Origin: Vibrio sp. CB1-14
GTDB lineage: Bacteria > Pseudomonadota > Gammaproteobacteria > Enterobacterales > Vibrionaceae
Direction: 5' to 3'
NCBI RefSeq assembly: GCF_040412085.2
Contig: NZ_CP115920.1
Location: 3,100,001-3,164,000, forward strand
DNA: 64,000 nt
In this document: piece after piece, positions 40,334 through 48,929 of the stretch
Layout of the letters: each line of letters starts with the position of its first letter
How positions within the stretch are numbered: position 1 is the first letter of the stretch
Made by a program: the position numbers and the translations under genes
Notes under the pieces: generated by a model
What the model was told of the DNA's origin: nothing
Databases searched by the model: none
Seen by the model: only the letters and a program-made list of their open reading frames with translations

Positions 40334-42187
40334 ATGGACCAAAATCCGCAGTCACAGCTGAAGCTACTTGTCATTAAGGGCAAGGAACAAGGCTATCTGA
40401 CCTACGCAGAAGTAAATGACCACCTACCTGAGGAAATCGTCGATTCCGAACAGGTAGAAGATATTATTCAGATGATTAATGACATGGGTATTAAGGTAGT
40501 AGAGACTGCTCCTGATGCTGATGACCTTGCACTGAATGATGACAACAACATTACTGATGAAGATGCAGCCGAAGCCGCTGCAGCTGCACTTTCCAGCGTT
40601 GAAAGTGAAATCGGTCGTACTACTGACCCCGTCCGCATGTACATGCGTGAAATGGGTACCGTTGAGCTATTGACTCGCGAAGGCGAGATTGACATCGCAA
40701 AACGCATTGAAGATGGTATCAACCAAGTTCAAAGCTCAGTGGCAGAGTATCCGGGTACTATCCCTTATATTCTCGAACAGTTTGACAAAGTACAAGCGGA
40801 AGAACTTCGCCTAACTGACGTTATCAATGGCTTCGTAGATCCAAACGAAGATGAAACAGCGGCGCCTACGGCTACGCACATCGGCTCTGAACTGTCTGAA
40901 TCCGACCTTGAAGACGAAGACGAAGAAGATGCAGAAAGTGATGACGACTCAGATGATGAGGAAGAAGAAGATACAGGTATCGACCCTGAGCTTGCTCTAG
41001 AGAAATTCACTGCGCTTCGCAATACTTACCAAGATCTGCAACTTGCGGTAAACGAGTTTGGTTACGATAGTCCTCAAGTAGCGAAGTCTCATGAGCTTGT
41101 TCAAGAAGTATTCCGCGAGTTCCGTCTAACGCCGAAACAGTTCGATTACCTAGTGAACGAATTGCGCACGTCGATGGATCGTGTACGTACTCAAGAGCGC
41201 CTGATCATGCGTCAAGCGGTTGAGTACGGCAAAATGCCGAAGAAATCATTCATTGCCCTATTTACGGGCAACGAATCAAGCGAAGCATGGCTTGACGAAG
41301 TATTAGCATCAGACAAGCCATACGCAGAAAAGATCAAGCGCTACGAAAATGACATCCGCCGCTCTATCCAGAAGCTGGACATCATCGAAGAAGAAACGTC
41401 GCTTTCGGTTCAAAACATCAAGGACATCAGCCGTCGTATGTCTATCGGTGAAGCTAAAGCTCGCCGCGCGAAAAAAGAGATGGTTGAAGCAAACTTACGT
41501 CTGGTAATCTCAATCGCGAAGAAGTACACCAACCGTGGTCTACAGTTCTTGGATCTGATCCAGGAAGGTAACATCGGTCTGATGAAAGCGGTAGATAAGT
41601 TTGAATACCGTCGCGGTTACAAGTTCTCGACCTACGCAACATGGTGGATCCGTCAGGCTATCACGCGTTCAATCGCTGACCAAGCTCGTACGATCCGTAT
41701 CCCTGTGCACATGATCGAGACGATCAACAAGCTAAACCGTATCTCTCGTCAAATGCTTCAAGAAATGGGTCGTGAGCCACTTCCTGAAGAGTTGGCAGAG
41801 CGTATGCAAATGCCTGAAGATAAGATCCGCAAAGTACTGAAAATCGCTAAAGAGCCAATCTCTATGGAGACACCAATCGGTGACGACGAAGATTCGCACC
41901 TAGGTGATTTCATCGAGGATACCACGCTAGAACTGCCTGTAGACTCAGCAACAATGACAAGTCTACGCGTCGCAACGAAAGACGTTCTAGCCGGCCTAAC
42001 ACCTCGTGAAGCGAAAGTACTGCGCATGCGCTTTGGTATCGATATGAACACTGACCACACTCTAGAAGAGGTTGGTAAGCAGTTCGACGTAACGCGTGAG
42101 CGTATCCGTCAGATCGAAGCAAAAGCACTGCGTAAGCTGCGTCATCCAAGCCGCTCAGAAACACTGCGCAGCTTCCTTGACGAGTAA
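40334..42187 (+). CDS. rpoD: RNA polymerase sigma-70 factor RpoD
   Basis: 617 aa. Region 1.1 is at the N-terminus ([20 protein letters not shown]). Next come region 1.2 ([23 protein letters not shown]), a very acidic non-conserved insert (about residues 186-216, mostly Asp/Glu/Ser), regions 2.1-2.4 ([34 protein letters not shown]), region 3 and region 4.2 ([20 protein letters not shown]). It is the housekeeping sigma factor. It ends the macromolecular synthesis operon with a strong terminator. Confidence 0.99.
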   Translation: MDQNPQSQLKLLVIKGKEQGYLTYAEVNDHLPEEIVDSEQVEDIIQMINDMGIKVVETAPDADDLALNDDNNITDEDAAEAAAAALSSVESEIGRTTDPVRMYMREMGTVELLTREGEIDIAKRIEDGINQVQSSVAEYPGTIPYILEQFDKVQAEELRLTDVINGFVDPNEDETAAPTATHIGSELSESDLEDEDEEDAESDDDSDDEEEEDTGIDPELALEKFTALRNTYQDLQLAVNEFGYDSPQVAKSHELVQEVFREFRLTPKQFDYLVNELRTSMDRVRTQERLIMRQAVEYGKMPKKSFIALFTGNESSEAWLDEVLASDKPYAEKIKRYENDIRRSIQKLDIIEEETSLSVQNIKDISRRMSIGEAKARRAKKEMVEANLRLVISIAKKYTNRGLQFLDLIQEGNIGLMKAVDKFEYRRGYKFSTYATWWIRQAITRSIADQARTIRIPVHMIETINKLNRISRQMLQEMGREPLPEELAERMQMPEDKIRKVLKIAKEPISMETPIGDDEDSHLGDFIEDTTLELPVDSATMTSLRVATKDVLAGLTPREAKVLRMRFGIDMNTDHTLEEVGKQFDVTRERIRQIEAKALRKLRHPSRSETLRSFLDE

Positions 42188-42204
42188 TCGCATCAAGCTT
42201 TAAC

Positions 42205-42233
42205 AAAAAGGTGAGCACTAGCTCACCTTTTTT
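42205..42233 (+). terminator. rpoD terminator
   Basis: Stem GGTGAGC/GCTCACC (loop ACTA) flanked by A5 and T6, 17 bp after the rpoD stop. Confidence 0.92.
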
Positions 42234-42288
42234 GTATCTACCGGGTTTAAGTGACTAAAAAGCAAGCGCAATTAGCCTACACTGCATC

Positions 42289-42317
42289 TAGACACTCGCG
42301 CAGCCTTCCCCTATAAT
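42289..42317 (+). promoter_or_regulatory. Promoter of tRNA-Ile(CAU)
   Basis: TAGACA at 42289-42294, a 17-bp spacer and a perfect TATAAT at 42312-42317, ending 12 bp before the tRNA. This is a near-consensus sigma-70 promoter, as expected for a stable RNA. Confidence 0.85.
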
Positions 42318-42329
42318 CATCCACCTATT

Positions 42330-42405
42330 GGCCCCTTAGCTCAGTGGTTAGAGCAGTCGACTCATAATCGATTGGTCCGCAGTTCAAGTCTGCGAGGGGC
42401 CACCA
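42330..42405 (+). tRNA. tRNA-Ile with CAU anticodon (ileX type)
   Basis: 76 nt with encoded CCA. The acceptor arm GGCCCCT pairs with AGGGGCC, the D loop is TTAGAG-type, the anticodon loop reads CTCATAA, and the T arm is TTCAAGTC-type. The CAU anticodon together with this acceptor stem matches E. coli ileX, whose C34 is changed to lysidine by TilS so that it reads AUA; automatic tools often label it tRNA-Met. It lies downstream of rpoD, a site used for genomic-island integration in V. cholerae. Confidence 0.9.
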
Positions 42406-42413
42406 AATTCTAG

Positions 42414-42446
42414 AAAGGCGCATGGAGTAATCTATGCGCCTTTTTT
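42414..42446 (+). terminator. tRNA-Ile terminator
   Basis: Stem AAAGGCGCATGGA/TCTATGCGCCTTT (loop GTAA) with a T6 run starts 9 bp after the tRNA. Confidence 0.85.
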
Positions 42447-42607
42447 ACATCTCTAACGTAATAACACGTGTTCTTGCGGCATTAACCATGTCTCATTTTA
42501 TACGTCGTTACACATCTTACGCGTTTAATGCTTTACTTCTGTTATCAAGCGATGAACACTGCGCTGTAGAAAACAAAACAGTAACAACTTAGAGTCAGCA
42601 CACTATT

Positions 42608-43303
42608 ATGAGCACCACAACGGCGAAAAAGTCGAATCCCCTATTTGAGATCCTATTCAACGTATTTATCCCCTCTTTCATTCTGATGAAGTTTAGTGGT
42701 GATGAGCATCTAGGTACTGCGATGGCGCTGGTTGTCGCTCTGCTGTTTCCTGTGCTCTACGGCGCAATGGATCTGATCCGTAATAAGAAGTTTAACTTTA
42801 TTGCCGCCCTGGGCTTTGTCAGCGTGCTTCTAACCGGTGGTATTGGTCTTTTGGAGTTAGATACTCGCTGGTTAGCACTAAAAGAAGCGCTAATTCCGGG
42901 TTTGATTGGTCTAGCTGTGCTGGCCTCTACATTCACGCGCTATCCAATGATGCAGAAACTGCTTCTCAACGATACTGTACTCAACCTGGCACTGATCAAT
43001 GAGCGCCTAGAGCAAAGCGGTAAAACGCAAGCATTTGAACGCTGTCTAATGTCATCGAACTACTTATTCGCCAGCACGTTCGCATTTTCATCGGCGATGA
43101 ACTACTTCCTTGCAACCTGGATAGTTACTAGCCCAGCAGGTACAGCGGCATTTAACGAAGAATTGGGCAAGCTGACCTTATACAGCTACCCGGCTATCGC
43201 GATCCCTAGCATGCTTATGATGATGGGTATTTTCTACTATGTATGGCGTCAAATCCGCGCCTTCACTTCACTGGAAACTGAGCAGATTTTCCACACTAAG
43301 TAA
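42608..43303 (+). CDS. Conserved inner-membrane protein of unknown function
   Basis: 231 aa with about six or seven predicted membrane spans (for example AMALVVALLFPVLYGAMDLI, FIALGFVSVLLTGGIGLLEL-like and PAIAIPSMLMMMGIFYYVW). The cytoplasmic loop LNLALINERLEQSGKTQAFER is charged. I do not recognise a named family; the shape recalls small septation-protein-like or VC0159-like Vibrio membrane proteins, but this is not a firm match. It follows the rpoD/tRNA block and has its own terminator. Confidence 0.75.
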   Translation: MSTTTAKKSNPLFEILFNVFIPSFILMKFSGDEHLGTAMALVVALLFPVLYGAMDLIRNKKFNFIAALGFVSVLLTGGIGLLELDTRWLALKEALIPGLIGLAVLASTFTRYPMMQKLLLNDTVLNLALINERLEQSGKTQAFERCLMSSNYLFASTFAFSSAMNYFLATWIVTSPAGTAAFNEELGKLTLYSYPAIAIPSMLMMMGIFYYVWRQIRAFTSLETEQIFHTK

Positions 43304-43323
43304 CGGCTCTACAAATCACGACA

Positions 43324-43357
43324 AAGCCTGAGTACATTTAGTACCTCAGGCTTTTTT
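43324..43357 (+). terminator. Terminator of the membrane protein gene
   Basis: Stem AAGCCTGAGTAC/GTACCTCAGGCTT with one bulged C and a T6 run, 20 bp after the stop. Confidence 0.85.
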
Positions 43358-44032
43358 ATACGCTCCACACGACATTGTGCGGGTTGCATTGGCTTTCTCA
43401 TATACTCACTTGCAACCACGGCAATTGACGTTTTGCTCGCACCTTTCCTCACCTTCATAAAAGAGAAAACAAACGCGCACAGCGATACCTCACCGTAAAA
43501 TTTAGCGGCGTAAAATAAGCTTTCTATTGTTAAGTAATGGCAGAAAATACATCATCATTTATTGCTATTTACGTACCATCTACGATGAAACTTCACCAGT
43601 TTGCGATAGTCATCACAACAAATCGACCATCCTAGTTTTCAAAGTAAATTAACGAGTCAAACTGGCAAGTGATCCTTGTCAACATTTGTCGCTAGAACTC
43701 CGAAACCATGAATAGAAAATTATCATATTGATAGTAAACACTTACACACAATCATAATTTAAGCTCAGCAAGTGACGTAGGTCACCGTCCTAAGTTGATT
43801 AAAAACCCGTCAAAAGCCACTGTTTTTAACGTTTTTGACAGTGCTCGTTATTATTTTGACGTTTTTAACGGAGAGCGTAATTGATAAATTGTGCTTTAAG
43901 GTGTTTTCTTAGTAACGCCTAAGGCCTACAGGCCACTCTTTAGGAATGATTGAAGAGGTAGGCTTTAGCAACCATGTGAGAGGGAAGCAACTGGTCTCTC
44001 TGTGAAACAAAAGCAAATAGTAAGGAATAGCT
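43358..44032 (+). promoter_or_regulatory. Long non-coding leader/control region of the chitin (chb) operon
   Basis: The 675 bp before the binding-protein gene hold no credible coding frame. I see: (a) GTGAC-GTAG-GTCAC inverted repeat at 43772-43785; (b) two pairs of TTTT(T)RAC elements, at 43823-43839 and 43853-43869, with the second pair exactly 30 bp after the first, and an inverted copy at 43807-43815; (c) a perfect -35-like TTGACA at 43835-43840 without a matching -10; (d) a structured 5' leader with GGCC-TACA-GGCC nested in CCTAA/TTAGG near 43918-43945. AAGGAA precedes the ATG at 44033. In V. cholerae the homologous promoter is controlled by ChiS and SlmA, so these are candidate operator sequences. 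Confidence 0.6.
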
Positions 44033-45715
44033 ATGCTTGCGCATATTAAAAAAACAGCACTAGCGACAGCAATTATTGCAACCGCAGTTACAGGTTTTAG
44101 CTCTGTAGCGACAGCCGCAGAACGCAGCGAACTGACTATCCACCCTAAAGAGTTCAATACCTTTGTACGTAACTTCAACCCATTCTTGGGTACGACCTAC
44201 TTGCACACAACAACCGACTTCCTATACGAGCCGCTTGTTGTTTTTAACGAAATGCATGGCAATGAGCCAGTATTCCGTTTAGCAGAAAACTTCACTATCG
44301 CTGATGACCTAATGTCAGTGACCTTTGATATCCGCAAAGGCGTGAAATGGTCTGACGGTGAAACGTTCGATGCAGACGATGTGATTTTCTCCTTCAAGCT
44401 TGTTCAAGAGAACTCAGCGCTTGACCAAAGCGGTATCAACTCTTGGGTATCTAAAGTTGAGAAAATCAACGACTACCAAGTGAAGTTCTACGCGACAGAA
44501 GCTAACTCTAACGTTCCATATGAAATCGTTAAGGTACCTGTTGTTCCTGAGCACATTTGGAAAGACGTGAAAGAACCAACAACGTTCCTAAATGAGAACC
44601 CAGTTGGCTCTGGCCCATTCACAGTAATCGACACGTTCACTCCTCAGCTATACGTTCAATGTCGTAACCCGAACTACTGGGATAACGATAACCTAGAAGT
44701 TGACTGTCTGCGCGTTCCACAAATCGCGAACAACGACCAGTTCCTAGGTAAAGTCGTTAACTCTGAAATGGACTGGACGTCGTCATTCATTCCAGACATT
44801 GACCGCACTTACGCTGCAGCATCACCTAACCACCAGTACTGGTACCCACCATCAGGTACTCAAGCGTTCCTAGTGAACTTTAAGCACAAAGATCCAGTAA
44901 AAGCGGAAGCACTAAGCAACGTTGATTTCCGCCGTGCATTCTCTATGGCTCTTGATCGTCAAACTATCATCGACATCGCATTCTACGGCGGTGGTACAGT
45001 GAATGATTTCGCATCAGGCCTAGGTTACGCATTTGCGACTTGGTCTGACGAAACAACGCACAACAAGTACAAAGGCTTTAACACGTACGACGTTGAAGGT
45101 GCTAAGAAACTGCTTGCTAAAGCGGGCTTTAAAGATGTAGATGGTGACGGCTTTGTTGACACTCCATCTGGTAAGTCATTCGAGCTTCTAGTTCAATCAC
45201 CAAACGGCTGGACTGACTTTAACAACACAGTTCAACTTGCGGTAGAACAGCTTGCTGAAGCTGGCATCAAAGCAAAAGCACGTACACCAGACTTCTCTGT
45301 GTACAACCAAGCAATGCTAGAGGCTAACTACGACGTAGCGTACACCAACTACTTCCACGGTTCAGATCCACACAAGTACTGGAACACAGGTTATAACTCT
45401 GCGCTTCAAGCGGGTGATGGGATGCCACGTTTCGCAATGCACTTCTACCAAAATGCAGAGCTAGACAAGCTTCTAAACAGCTTCTACAAAACAGCAGATA
45501 AAGGTGAGCAGCTAGAAATCGCTCATGGCATCCAGAAGATTATCGCTCAAGATCAGGTAACAATTCCTGTCATGTCTGGTGCTTACATGTACCAGTACAA
45601 CACAACTCGCTTTGCGGGCTGGTGGAACGAGCAAAATCCTAAGGGTCGTCCAAACATCTGGGCAGGTATCCCAGAGCGTCTACTTCACGTACTGGACCTA
45701 AAACCAGTTAAGTAA
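44033..45715 (+). CDS. Periplasmic chitin-oligosaccharide-binding protein CBP
   Basis: 560 aa, SBP_bac_5 family. Signal peptide MLAHIKKTALATAIIATAVT... is cut after SVATAA, giving mature ERSELTIHPK. The sequence closely follows V. cholerae CBP (VC0620), for example LTIHPKEFNTFVRNFNPFLG. It captures chitin oligosaccharides in the periplasm for the ABC transporter encoded next, and in V. cholerae free CBP holds the sensor ChiS in check. A hairpin after the stop probably sets a high level relative to the permeases. chiS itself is not beside it here. Confidence 0.93.
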   Translation: MLAHIKKTALATAIIATAVTGFSSVATAAERSELTIHPKEFNTFVRNFNPFLGTTYLHTTTDFLYEPLVVFNEMHGNEPVFRLAENFTIADDLMSVTFDIRKGVKWSDGETFDADDVIFSFKLVQENSALDQSGINSWVSKVEKINDYQVKFYATEANSNVPYEIVKVPVVPEHIWKDVKEPTTFLNENPVGSGPFTVIDTFTPQLYVQCRNPNYWDNDNLEVDCLRVPQIANNDQFLGKVVNSEMDWTSSFIPDIDRTYAAASPNHQYWYPPSGTQAFLVNFKHKDPVKAEALSNVDFRRAFSMALDRQTIIDIAFYGGGTVNDFASGLGYAFATWSDETTHNKYKGFNTYDVEGAKKLLAKAGFKDVDGDGFVDTPSGKSFELLVQSPNGWTDFNNTVQLAVEQLAEAGIKAKARTPDFSVYNQAMLEANYDVAYTNYFHGSDPHKYWNTGYNSALQAGDGMPRFAMHFYQNAELDKLLNSFYKTADKGEQLEIAHGIQKIIAQDQVTIPVMSGAYMYQYNTTRFAGWWNEQNPKGRPNIWAGIPERLLHVLDLKPVK

Positions 45716-45728
45716 GTAAACACAAACT

Positions 45729-45753
45729 AAAAGCGGTACGTCCGTACCGCTTT
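45729..45753 (+). terminator. Hairpin between binding protein and permease genes
   Basis: A perfect 11-bp inverted repeat (AAAGCGGTACG/CGTACCGCTTT, loop of 2) is followed by a C-rich, not T-rich, stretch. It more likely protects the upstream mRNA from 3' exonucleases or partly attenuates than fully terminates. Confidence 0.6.
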
Positions 45754-45871
45754 CCTCCCCCAAACGTGATTTATAGATACGTGGCGCTCGTCGTCAGGGG
45801 GTTACTCGTTTCAAATTTTGAGATGAGGCTACCAGCCACAAGGAAAAAGCTGGGTAATTAAGGTGTGAGTT

Positions 45872-46858
45872 ATGGGTTATTTTTTAAGACGTTTGTCCTT
45901 TTATTTGGTGGCACTTCTTGTTGCAGCCACCATCAACTTTATTATTCCTCGTGCAATGCCGGGCGACCCGGTCACGATGATGTTCGCGAACGCAACAGTA
46001 CAGGTTACCCCAGAGCGTATTGCAGCAATGAAAGAGCTGCTTGGTTTTGTCGATGGTAACTATTTCGTTCAATATCTTCACTACATGAAGAACATTCTGA
46101 GCTGGGAGCTCGGTACTTCTATTAAGTACTTCCCGCTATCAGTAAACAGCCTACTAGGCAGTGCATTTGGCTGGTCACTATTCTTGGCTGGTACCGCGGT
46201 TATCCTTTCTTTCTCTATTGGTTCGGTACTTGGCATCTTCGCCGCTTGGAAACGTGGTTCTAAGTTCGATACGTTCATCACTCCTGGCATGCTGATTATT
46301 CAAGCAATGCCACAAGTCGTTATCGCAATGATGGCCATGTTCATCTTCGCGATTGGCCTTAAGTGGTTCCCTACAGGCTACGCTTACACTGCCGGCCAGC
46401 TCCCTGACTGGACAAGTTGGGAGTTCATCAAAGATGTGCTGTATCACGCAGTACTACCGCTTATCTGTGCAACCGTGATTCAAATCGGCGGCTTCTTAGT
46501 AAACATGCGTAACAACATGATTAACCTGCTCAACGAAGACTACATCACCATGGCCAAAGGCAAAGGCCTGAGCGAAAACCGCGTGGTCTTTAACTACGCC
46601 GCTCGTAACGCACTACTGCCAAGTGTCACGGCGCTTTCGATGTCTCTTGGTGTGGCTATCGGTGGTCAATTGATTATCGAAATCATCTTTAACTACCCAG
46701 GCCTTGGCTCAGTACTACTCAACGCAATTCACGCACGTGATTACCAAGTACTTCAGGGGCAGCTACTCATTATGACTCTGTTTATGCTCTTCTTTAACTT
46801 AGCGGCAGACATGCTTTATGTCGTGCTTGATCCTCGTCTACGTAAGGGAGGCAAATAA
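45872..46858 (+). CDS. Chitin-oligosaccharide ABC transporter, permease 1
   Basis: 328 aa DppB-type permease with six membrane spans; residues 1-25 form the first (RRLSFYLVALLVAATINFII, followed by PRAMPGDPV). The cytoplasmic EAA loop (LNEDYITMAKGKGLSENRVV, about 215-240) contacts the ATPases. AAGGTG precedes the ATG. It is the partner of the next permease (2-bp gap) and of two ATPases. It is homologous to V. cholerae VC0619. Confidence 0.92.
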   Translation: MGYFLRRLSFYLVALLVAATINFIIPRAMPGDPVTMMFANATVQVTPERIAAMKELLGFVDGNYFVQYLHYMKNILSWELGTSIKYFPLSVNSLLGSAFGWSLFLAGTAVILSFSIGSVLGIFAAWKRGSKFDTFITPGMLIIQAMPQVVIAMMAMFIFAIGLKWFPTGYAYTAGQLPDWTSWEFIKDVLYHAVLPLICATVIQIGGFLVNMRNNMINLLNEDYITMAKGKGLSENRVVFNYAARNALLPSVTALSMSLGVAIGGQLIIEIIFNYPGLGSVLLNAIHARDYQVLQGQLLIMTLFMLFFNLAADMLYVVLDPRLRKGGK

Positions 46859-46860
46859 CC

Positions 46861-47886
46861 ATGAAAGGTTTCTTACAGCTAGTATGGCGCAATGGAACGG
46901 CCAGACTTGGACTCTCAATCATTGGTTTGTTCGTCTTTGTGGCGGTTGCAGCACCGCTGATTACCAAACATGCCCCAGATAAACGTACTGGTAACTCTCA
47001 TGAGTACCCAAGTGTCATCGTGAAAATGGCTCAGTCTAACCCTGACGGTTGGGTTGCCACCAATCTCGCCGATGATCGCCGCACTCTACTGATGTCGAAA
47101 AAAGCCGATCACACACTGGGCACAACCCGTATGGGTCGTGATGTTTGGTCACAAGTCGCTTATGGCGCACGTGTTTCATTAATGGTTGGCTTTGGTGCAG
47201 GTCTTACGGTGTGTTTTCTAGCAACGGTTATCGGCATCTCTGCGGGTTACTTTGGCGGCCGAGTGGATGAAGTACTTACCGCAGCGATGAACATCATGTT
47301 GGTCATTCCGCCATTCCCACTCCTCTTCGTTGTGGCAGCCTTCATTGGTGAAGCAGGGCCACTGACCATCGCACTGGTGATTGGCTGTATGTCGTGGGCC
47401 TGGGGCGCGAGGGTTATCCGTGCACAAACCCTTTCTCTACGTGAAAAAGAGTTTGTAAAAGCCGCAGAAGTACTGGGTGAGTCACGTCTTCGCATCATCT
47501 TTGTAGAGCTACTACCAAACCTTATCTCTATCGTTGGTGCGAGCTTCATCGGTTCGGTGATGTACGCCATCTTGATGGAAGCGACCATCTCATTCCTAGG
47601 TATGGGCGATCCAAACACGATCAGCTGGGGCATCATGCTCTACAACGTGCAAACCTCATCAGCAATGCTTATTGGCGCTTGGTGGGAAGTCATCGCACCG
47701 TGTTTGGCACTGACCTTCTTGGTAACGGGCCTAGCACTGCTTAACTTTGCCGTCGACGAAATCGCTAACCCTCAGCTTCGTTCACACAAAGGCATGAAGC
47801 GCTGGAAGAAAATCCAAGCACAAGACAAAAAAGAACGCGAGGTTGAAGTCGCGCCACAAAATGCACTATGGAGCGGAGATCGTTAA
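46861..47886 (+). CDS. Chitin-oligosaccharide ABC transporter, permease 2
   Basis: 341 aa DppC-type permease. An N-terminal span (GLSIIGLFVFVAVAAPLIT) and a periplasmic loop lead into the core with the EAA motif (LREKEFVKAAEVLGESRLRI). The C-terminus is a charged tail (KKIQAQDKKEREVEV). GGGAGG lies before the ATG, within the end of permease 1. It completes the membrane channel of the importer; the first ATPase starts 2 bp after its stop. Confidence 0.92.
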   Translation: MKGFLQLVWRNGTARLGLSIIGLFVFVAVAAPLITKHAPDKRTGNSHEYPSVIVKMAQSNPDGWVATNLADDRRTLLMSKKADHTLGTTRMGRDVWSQVAYGARVSLMVGFGAGLTVCFLATVIGISAGYFGGRVDEVLTAAMNIMLVIPPFPLLFVVAAFIGEAGPLTIALVIGCMSWAWGARVIRAQTLSLREKEFVKAAEVLGESRLRIIFVELLPNLISIVGASFIGSVMYAILMEATISFLGMGDPNTISWGIMLYNVQTSSAMLIGAWWEVIAPCLALTFLVTGLALLNFAVDEIANPQLRSHKGMKRWKKIQAQDKKEREVEVAPQNALWSGDR

Positions 47887-47888
47887 TC

Positions 47889-48878
47889 ATGTCAGACCCA
47901 CTAATTTCAATCCGTAACCTTTGTGTTGACTATATTACTGATGCCGGCGATGTCCGTGCCTGTAACAACGTCAGCTTTGATATCGGCAAGGGCGAAGTAT
48001 TTGGCCTAGCTGGTGAGTCGGGCTGTGGTAAATCCACCGTTGCTTTCTCATTGATGCGCTTGCATAAGCCACCTGCATACATCAGCGGTGGTCAGGTACT
48101 GTTCAATGGTGAAGACATTCTTCAATACAGTGACGAACGCATGCAGTCGTTCCGCTGGAGTGAAATGTCGATGGTGTTCCAAAGTGCGATGAACGCACTA
48201 AACCCAGTACTCACCATGGAAGAGCAATTCTGCGATGTGATTATGCGTCACACTAACTTAACTCGTCAGCAAGCAGTAAAGCGCGCACAAGGTCTGTTAG
48301 AAATCGTCGATATTCACCCAAGTCGTTTGAACGACTACCCACACCAATTCTCTGGTGGTATGCGCCAGAGATTGGTTATCGCGATTGCTTTAGCGCTGAA
48401 TCCAAAGATGATCATCATGGATGAGCCAACCACAGCACTCGACGTGGTCGTGCAGCGCGAGATCTTACAAAAGATCTACGCACTGAAAGAAGAGTTTGGT
48501 TTCTCTATCTTGTTCATAACCCACGACATCTCTTTGATGGTCGAGTTCTCCGATCGCATTGGCATCATGTATTCCGGTGAGCTTATCGAAGTGGCACCGT
48601 CAAAACAGATCCTTGAGTCACCATACCACCCTTACACCAAAGGTCTGGGTAGCTCATTCCCACCTTTGACGGGCCCAAAAACCAAGCTGACGGGTATTCC
48701 AGGCAACCCACTGAACCTTCTGGAAATACCACAAGGGTGCCGATTCCAAGCTCGCTGCGAACGTGTCCACGAAGCGTGTACGCGAGTACCCACTAAGCTG
48801 CGTCAAATCGAGCACAACCGTTTTTCTAACTGCCACTTGTACGGTGAACCTATTGCCGTTGCGCAAGAGTTGTCATAA
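47889..48878 (+). CDS. Chitin-oligosaccharide ABC transporter, ATPase 1
   Basis: 329 aa from the ATG at 47889, which has GGAG upstream; a Met seven codons earlier would overlap the permease. OppD-type ATPase: Walker A GESGCGKST, signature FSGGMRQRL, Walker B IIMDEPTTALD, and the C-terminal oligopeptide-transporter motif with a Cys cluster (GCRFQARCERVHEACT, later NCHLY) typical of the iron-sulphur-containing OppD/DppD tail. It powers uptake of chitin oligosaccharides. Confidence 0.92.
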   Translation: MSDPLISIRNLCVDYITDAGDVRACNNVSFDIGKGEVFGLAGESGCGKSTVAFSLMRLHKPPAYISGGQVLFNGEDILQYSDERMQSFRWSEMSMVFQSAMNALNPVLTMEEQFCDVIMRHTNLTRQQAVKRAQGLLEIVDIHPSRLNDYPHQFSGGMRQRLVIAIALALNPKMIIMDEPTTALDVVVQREILQKIYALKEEFGFSILFITHDISLMVEFSDRIGIMYSGELIEVAPSKQILESPYHPYTKGLGSSFPPLTGPKTKLTGIPGNPLNLLEIPQGCRFQARCERVHEACTRVPTKLRQIEHNRFSNCHLYGEPIAVAQELS

Positions 48879-48929
48879 CGACCACCAGCGAAATAAGTAA
48901 GTACTAACAAGGATTTCTGGAGAACCATT

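Noticed and set aside
40765..41022. Antisense reading frame rich in Ser across the rpoD acidic insert
   Set aside because: It is the shadow of the Asp/Glu-rich coding sequence of rpoD; such repeats give long Ser-rich antisense frames.
43909..44178. Minus-strand frame in the chb leader
   Set aside because: It overlaps the signal peptide of the binding-protein gene, lacks a start site and resembles no protein family I know.
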